From: Longispora sp040681875
GTDB lineage: Bacteria > Actinomycetota > Actinomycetes > Mycobacteriales > Micromonosporaceae
Assembly (NCBI RefSeq): GCF_040681875.1
Contig: NZ_JBFAZP010000007.1
Span: forward strand, 558,001-622,000
Length of the DNA: 64,000 nucleotides
Direction: 5' to 3'
The notes beneath the pieces were generated by a model, which worked only from the letters and a program-made list of their open reading frames with translations, ran no database searches and was not told where the DNA came from. The position numbers and the translations under genes are program-made. Each line of letters opens with the position of its first letter. The first letter of the stretch is position 1. Positions 59,836 to 64,000 of the stretch are shown here, piece by piece.

Positions 59836-60723
59836 ATGGGTGTTTTCGCTGGTCCGGTGGCCGTTGTTTCGGGGGCGGCGGGGACTCTCGGGCGAGCCTA
59901 CTGTCGGGCGTTGGCGTTGGCGGGGTTCGCGGTGTTGGTCAACGGGCGGGGCCGGCAACGAATCGCCGGTGGTTGCGGACTGGACGCCGTCGCCGACGAG
60001 ATCGAGCGGGCCGGCGGTGTGGCGGCGGTGTGCCGGTCGGACGTTTCGGCCATGGCGGGTGCCGAGCAGGTCGTCGCGGCGGCCATGGCGGCGTTCGGCA
60101 GGGTCGACGCGGTGGTGTGCAACGCCGGGGTGTTGCGGGACCGCCCGTTGGCCGCCATGGGCGCGGCGGAGTTCGACGAGGTGGTGCGTTCCCACCTTTA
60201 CGGCACGTTCCACCTGACGAAGGCCGCGTGGGGCGCTCTGCTGGCCTCGGGCGCGGGCCGGGTGGTGACCACTACCTCGAGCGCGGGCCTGTGGGGCAAC
60301 CCCGGCCAGTCGCACTACGCGGCGGCGAAGCTGGGCGTCGTCGGATTCACCCTGTCCCTGGCACTGGAGGGCGCGCCGTCTGGGGTGCGGGTCAACGCGG
60401 TGGCCCCGCTGGCGACCTGCCGGGCGACAGGCGGGCTGATCCCGGAGGCGGCGCGGGAGTTGTTCTCCGCCGACCAGGTCGCGGAGCTGGTCGTGCGCCT
60501 GGCCGGCGCCGGCTGCACCTCGACGGGCCGGATCTGGGAGGTCGGCGGCGGCGTGTGCCGGGAAGTGGGACTGGGGGCCGGCCCGTACCTCCCGTGCGGA
60601 CACCACGCCGAGCCCGTGGACCGCGATCAGGAACTCACCGACCGCCCACTGACGGCCAGATCCGCGGTGGCGGACCTGGTGCGGGCGGCACAATTCCGCG
60701 ACGGCGAAGGAGGGCAAGCATGA
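59836..60723 (+). CDS. SDR-family oxidoreductase 1 (FabG-like)
   Basis: 295 residues from the ATG at 59836; an in-frame GTG lies at 59827. Rossmann motif VVSGAAGTLGRAYCRALA (TGxxxGxG variant GAAGTLG), CNAGVL, then the active-site TTTSSAGLWGN with Ser, and YAAAK (Tyr161, Lys165). The C-terminal ~55 residues after the fold (GPYLPCGHHAEPVDRDQELT) are an extension also seen in FabG-like enzymes with acyl thioester substrates (peroxisomal-like group). It probably reduces a 3-ketoacyl group. Its TGA overlaps the ATG of the next SDR gene. Confidence 0.88.
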   Translation: MGVFAGPVAVVSGAAGTLGRAYCRALALAGFAVLVNGRGRQRIAGGCGLDAVADEIERAGGVAAVCRSDVSAMAGAEQVVAAAMAAFGRVDAVVCNAGVLRDRPLAAMGAAEFDEVVRSHLYGTFHLTKAAWGALLASGAGRVVTTTSSAGLWGNPGQSHYAAAKLGVVGFTLSLALEGAPSGVRVNAVAPLATCRATGGLIPEAARELFSADQVAELVVRLAGAGCTSTGRIWEVGGGVCREVGLGAGPYLPCGHHAEPVDRDQELTDRPLTARSAVADLVRAAQFRDGEGGQA

Positions 60724-61592
60724 TGCTCGATGGCAGGGTTGCGCTGGTGACCGGCGGTTCGGAGGGAATCGGCCGGGCGATCGTGGAGATGTTCCTCCGA
60801 CACGGCGCCAGCGTCGCCTTCACAGGTCGGCGCGCCGAGAACCTGAATCAGACGCTGAAGGAGTTGTCGCAGTGGGCTCCCGGTCGGGTGGCCACCTTCC
60901 AAGGCGACGCGGGCGACGGCGAGGTCGCACGGGACACGGTCTCGGCGGTGCTGGAACGCTTCGGCGGTGTCGACATCCTGGTCAACAACGCGGCCATCAA
61001 CCCCTACCTCGGGCCGATGGTCGAGGTGGACGAGGCCCGGTTCGACGAGATCTACCGGGTGAACCTGCGGGCACCGCTGCTGTGGACCCAGCAGGCTTGG
61101 CGGCAGGTGTGGCGGGCCAGGGACATCGAGGCCCGGCCGGCGGTGGTCGTCAACGTCGCCACGGCCGCCGTGCTCGGCTTCATCGGTCCGGCCGGCGTCT
61201 ACGCCGGTTCGAAGACGGCCCTCGTCCACCAGACCCGGCACCTGGCCGTCGAACTGGGCCCCAGGGTGCGGGTGACCGCGATCGGCCCCGGCCTGGTCCG
61301 GACCGCGATGCTCACCCGCCGGGTCCTGCAACATCCCTTCCTGCGAAGCAGGTTCGGCCCCGAACCGCTGGCCGCCGACCCCGCCTCGTCCCGCAGGCCG
61401 TGGCCGTTGGTGAGGATCGGACAGCCTGACGACGTCGCCGGGGCGGCGTTGTTCCTGGCCAGCGACCTGGCGAGCTGGGTGACCGGGCAGGTGCTGGTCG
61501 TTGACGGCGGCGCGTCGCTGACATTCGGCACGGTCGACGACACGGACTGGTCACGCCCCATCAGCCGATCTGTCACACAGGTCGCGGGATGA
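60720..61592 (+). CDS. SDR-family oxidoreductase 2
   Basis: 290 residues, ATG at 60720 overlapping the preceding stop codon. LVTGGSEGIGRAIVEMFLRH is the classical NADP-type cofactor motif; NNAAINPYLGPM, the Ser/Thr in VVNVATAAVLGF (serine replaced by Thr/Ala context) and YAGSK (Tyr161, Lys165) follow. The expected catalytic serine is not obvious in this one, which may change chemistry. It lies between SDR 1 and the CCR-like gene in a translationally coupled operon, so it is probably part of the reductive loop of the same pathway. Confidence 0.87.
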   Translation: MMLDGRVALVTGGSEGIGRAIVEMFLRHGASVAFTGRRAENLNQTLKELSQWAPGRVATFQGDAGDGEVARDTVSAVLERFGGVDILVNNAAINPYLGPMVEVDEARFDEIYRVNLRAPLLWTQQAWRQVWRARDIEARPAVVVNVATAAVLGFIGPAGVYAGSKTALVHQTRHLAVELGPRVRVTAIGPGLVRTAMLTRRVLQHPFLRSRFGPEPLAADPASSRRPWPLVRIGQPDDVAGAALFLASDLASWVTGQVLVVDGGASLTFGTVDDTDWSRPISRSVTQVAG

Positions 61593-62800
61593 AGCGCCGC
61601 TACGACCTCGGCGAACAACCACCGCTGGGGACGATCCCACCGAGGATGCTCGCGGCCGTCGTGAGGCCCGGACGGTTCGGCCCGCCCCGGGAGTCCCTGG
61701 CGGTGGAGGAGGTCGACACGCCGACCGTCGGACCGGAGCAGGTTCTGGTGTGGGTGATGGCTGCCGGCGTCAACTACAACATGGTCTGGGCCGGACGCGG
61801 CCAGCCGGTCGATGTCACCGCCGCCCGGCGGCGGGAGGGCAACCCGGAGGGCCTGCACATCGGCGGCTCCGACGCGGCGGGAATCGTGTGGGCGGTCGGC
61901 GAACGGGTGACCGGCACCCGGGTCGGTGACGAGGTCATCGTCACCGGCGCCCAGTGGGACGAACGGGCCACCGACATCCGGCTGGGCGCGGATCCGACGA
62001 CCTCGCGCACGATGCGCGCCTGGGGATATGAGACCAGCTTCGGGGGACTCGCGCAGTTCGCGCTGGCTGACGAGTACCAGGTGCACCCCAAACCCGCCAC
62101 CCTCGGCTGGGCTGACGCCGGCTGTTTCGGAGTGTCGGCGGGCACCGCCTACCGGCAACTGTTCGGCTGGCCCCCGCACCAGGTCCGCCCAGGTGACCCG
62201 GTGCTGATCTGGGGCGGGGCGGGCGGGCTGGGCTCGATGGCGATCCAGCTGACGCACCGGGCCGGAGGCACCGCGATCGCGGTGGTCTCCGACCCGCGGA
62301 GGGCGGAGCACTGCCTGAAGCTGGGCGCCCGCGCGGTGATCGACCGGTCGCGGTTCTCCCACTGGGGCCGGCTCCCCGACACCGGCGACCCGGCGTTTCG
62401 GGGCTGGCAGTTGGGCGTGCGGGCGTTCCAACGCGCCTGGTGGGCGGCACTCGGCGAGCGCCGCGACCCCCGGATCGTGTTCGAGCACCCCGGACAGGGC
62501 ACCCTGCCGACGTCGGTGGCGTGCTGTGAGCCCGGAGGCATGGTGGTGCTGTGCGGGGCGACCAGCGGCTACAACGGTGACGTGGACCTGCGGTACCTGT
62601 GGATGCGACAGATCCGGATGCAGGGCTCGCACGTGGCCAACACCCGCCAGTTCCGGTCCGTCATCGAACTCGCCGGCCGCGGCCTGCTCGACGTGTGCCG
62701 GACCCAGACGTTTCCCCTGGCCGAGGCCGGCGAAGCCCACCAGGTACTCCACGACGGCACGGGCCTCGGCAACCTCGCCATCACCGTCAACGCGATCTGA
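61589..62800 (+). CDS. Crotonyl-CoA carboxylase/reductase-like medium-chain dehydrogenase
   Basis: 403 residues, ATG overlapping the previous stop. The fold is MDR: GVNYNMVWAG, HIGGSDAAGIVWAVG, AWGYETSFGGLAQFALADEY, NADPH loop WGGAGGLGSMAIQL, GARAVIDRSRFSHWG, VFEHPGQGTLPTSV, RYLWMRQIRMQGSHVAN. These are the signatures of the Ccr family, which reductively carboxylates enoyl-CoA to alkylmalonyl-CoA. The length is somewhat shorter than the usual ~440-450. A plain enoyl reductase role on ACP substrates is the alternative. Confidence 0.88.
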   Translation: MKRRYDLGEQPPLGTIPPRMLAAVVRPGRFGPPRESLAVEEVDTPTVGPEQVLVWVMAAGVNYNMVWAGRGQPVDVTAARRREGNPEGLHIGGSDAAGIVWAVGERVTGTRVGDEVIVTGAQWDERATDIRLGADPTTSRTMRAWGYETSFGGLAQFALADEYQVHPKPATLGWADAGCFGVSAGTAYRQLFGWPPHQVRPGDPVLIWGGAGGLGSMAIQLTHRAGGTAIAVVSDPRRAEHCLKLGARAVIDRSRFSHWGRLPDTGDPAFRGWQLGVRAFQRAWWAALGERRDPRIVFEHPGQGTLPTSVACCEPGGMVVLCGATSGYNGDVDLRYLWMRQIRMQGSHVANTRQFRSVIELAGRGLLDVCRTQTFPLAEAGEAHQVLHDGTGLGNLAITVNAI

Positions 62801-62817
62801 CCCGAAGGAGCACCGCC

Positions 62818-63078
62818 ATGCGACAGCTGACGACGACCGACCTGAAGGACCTGATGACCGCGTGTCTGGGGGAGACCGCCGAGACCGTGCTCCCCGACGG
62901 GGACGCCTACCTCGACACGAGCTTCGAGGAACTGGACTTCGACTCCCTGGCGCGCGTCGAGCTCGGCGAGAAGGTCATGGACGAGTACAAGATCAGTCTC
63001 CCGGACGGTCTGGTCGACCAGACCCCCACCCCCCGGGCGCTGCTCGCCCACATCAACCAGCTCCTCGCCACGGGATAG
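62818..63078 (+). CDS. Acyl carrier protein
   Basis: 86 residues, ATG with GAAGGAGC upstream. The phosphopantetheine-attachment motif is ELDFDSLARVEL with Ser43, close to the usual LGxDSLxxxEL. Helix 1 is LTTTDLKDLMTACLG and the last helix is PRALLAHINQLLAT. The short discrete ACP 18 bp after the CCR-like gene and before KAS III indicates type II (dissociated) fatty-acid or polyketide chemistry. Confidence 0.93.
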   Translation: MRQLTTTDLKDLMTACLGETAETVLPDGDAYLDTSFEELDFDSLARVELGEKVMDEYKISLPDGLVDQTPTPRALLAHINQLLATG

Positions 63079-63085
63079 GGACGTC

Positions 63086-64000
63086 ATGTCCGCCTCCCTG
63101 GCCGCACCCGAGGCCGTCATCCGCGGCGTCGGGGCGCACCGACCGCTCCGCGTGGTCGACAACCCCGAGATCGCCGAGCGGATCGGGGTCCCCGCCGGCT
63201 GGATCGAGAGCCACACAGGCATCACCCAGCGCCGGCACACCGCCGGAGGCGAGACCCTGGAGACCATGGCCGTCGCGGCCGGAACCAACGCGTTGATCGC
63301 CGCTGACGTTCCCGCCGCCGACGTCGACTGCCTGATCCTGGCCAGCCAGACCCACCTCACCCAGACACCTCCACTCGCCCCACTGGTCGCCCACCGGCTC
63401 GGGGCGCACGCGGCCGGCGTGTTCGATCTGAAAGCCGCGTGCGCCGGGTTCTGCCTGGGGCTCGCCGCCGCACGCGACCAGATCCGGGCCGGCACCTCCC
63501 GGCATGTCCTCGTGATCGCCGCCGAACACATCAGCCCGATCACCGATCCCACCGACCGCGACACCGCGATGATCTTCGCCGATGGCGCCGGGGCGGTCCT
63601 GGTCACCGCGGCCGAGGAGTCCGGGGTCGGGCCGGTGGTCTGGGGTTCGCAGGGCGCACTCATCGACGCGCTGGTCAGCCGACCCGGCTGGCTGGACATG
63701 ATCGCCGATCCGGGCCTGGGCCACTCGGTTCTGGTGATGAACGGCAAAGACCTGACCCGATGGGTACTGCGCCACTCCCCAGCCATCGTCGAAGCAGCCC
63801 TGTCGGCCAGCGGCCTGACCCTCACCGACCTGGCCGCCTTCGTGCCGCACCAGGCCAACATGCGCATCATCGACATGCTCGTCGAACGCCTCGCGATACC
63901 GGACACGGTCGCCGTGGCCCGCGACATCGCCGTCACCGGCAACACCAGCGCCGCGTCCATCCCCCTTGCCCTGGCCGCCCTGCTACACCAGGGCGGAACC
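63086..64000 (+). CDS. KAS III (FabH-like) ketosynthase, 3' end outside window
   Basis: 305 codons are visible from the ATG at 63086, without a stop before the window ends. The thiolase fold has the complete FabH triad: Cys119 in LKAACAGFCLG, His255 in VPHQANMRII, and Asn286 in ITGNTSAASIPL-type VTGNTSAASI. Other landmarks are GWIESHTGITQRR and FADGAGAVLV. It starts the acyl chain by joining an acyl-CoA with malonyl-ACP, or in some clusters transfers starter units or acyl groups to form esters. Here it probably begins the chain of the product whose ACP, CCR-like and reductase genes precede it. Confidence 0.93.
   Translation, partial: MSASLAAPEAVIRGVGAHRPLRVVDNPEIAERIGVPAGWIESHTGITQRRHTAGGETLETMAVAAGTNALIAADVPAADVDCLILASQTHLTQTPPLAPLVAHRLGAHAAGVFDLKAACAGFCLGLAAARDQIRAGTSRHVLVIAAEHISPITDPTDRDTAMIFADGAGAVLVTAAEESGVGPVVWGSQGALIDALVSRPGWLDMIADPGLGHSVLVMNGKDLTRWVLRHSPAIVEAALSASGLTLTDLAAFVPHQANMRIIDMLVERLAIPDTVAVARDIAVTGNTSAASIPLALAALLHQGGT

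Overview
The window reads as a high-GC actinomycete chromosome. Coding GC3 is very high, GTG starts are frequent, several genes look leaderless, oligoribonuclease is present, and the regulators are of actinobacterial type (ROK, XRE/MmyB, SARP, NB-ARC/TPR). A filamentous actinomycete such as a Micromonosporaceae- or Streptomyces-like organism is plausible. I cannot fix the genus.

Positions 1-24 kb are chromosomal. They hold an L,D-transpeptidase (cut by the left edge), an SGNH lipoprotein, a ROK regulator, a HelD-like helicase, an exo/endonuclease-phosphatase membrane protein, a run of secreted proteins (M36 metallopeptidase, M1 aminopeptidase, CAP protein), two paralogous XRE regulators, a GNAT enzyme, an NLR-type NB-ARC/TPR protein with a small coupled partner, a P-loop kinase, an epimerase and oligoribonuclease. 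tRNA-His and tRNA-Lys follow. A 26-bp tandem repeat (16.7-16.9 kb, with related motifs at 22.1 kb and 13.95 kb) and a nested palindrome at 15.54 kb are the main non-coding oddities.

At 24.3 kb an integrative conjugative element (ICE) begins, inserted in tRNA-Lys(CTT). The integrase gene runs into the tRNA antisense. A leftward block (35.4 to 24.3 kb) holds small HTH proteins, tightly coupled small ORFs, a ParB-like DGQHR protein, a replisome-organiser-like protein with a DnaC-like ATPase, an HTH protein, then a sedolisin (frameshifted), an L,D-transpeptidase, a secreted protein ending exactly in LPVTG, an XRE regulator and the integrase. A rightward block (35.96 to 50.15 kb) starts with an MmyB-type regulator. 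It continues with a nearly gap-free type IV secretion operon: MinD-like ATPase, KdgT-like membrane protein, VirB2-like and VirB8-like proteins, a VirB6-like channel, an SCO6880-type protein, VirB4, VirD4, a lipoprotein and a transglycosylase/M23 hydrolase. No relaxase and no right attachment site are seen, so the element probably continues past the window or the right boundary is undetected.

From 50.2 kb to the end the genes look like cargo: asparagine synthetase, a duplicated unknown small gene (one copy frameshifted), a truncated TnsA-like nuclease, a SARP regulator with a cysteine-desulfurase-like enzyme and a methyltransferase, a secreted glycine/aspartate-repeat protein, and a translationally coupled set SDR-SDR-crotonyl-CoA reductase-like-ACP-KAS III that runs off the right edge. 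This is the left part of a polyketide or fatty-acid-type biosynthetic cluster, possibly carried by the ICE.
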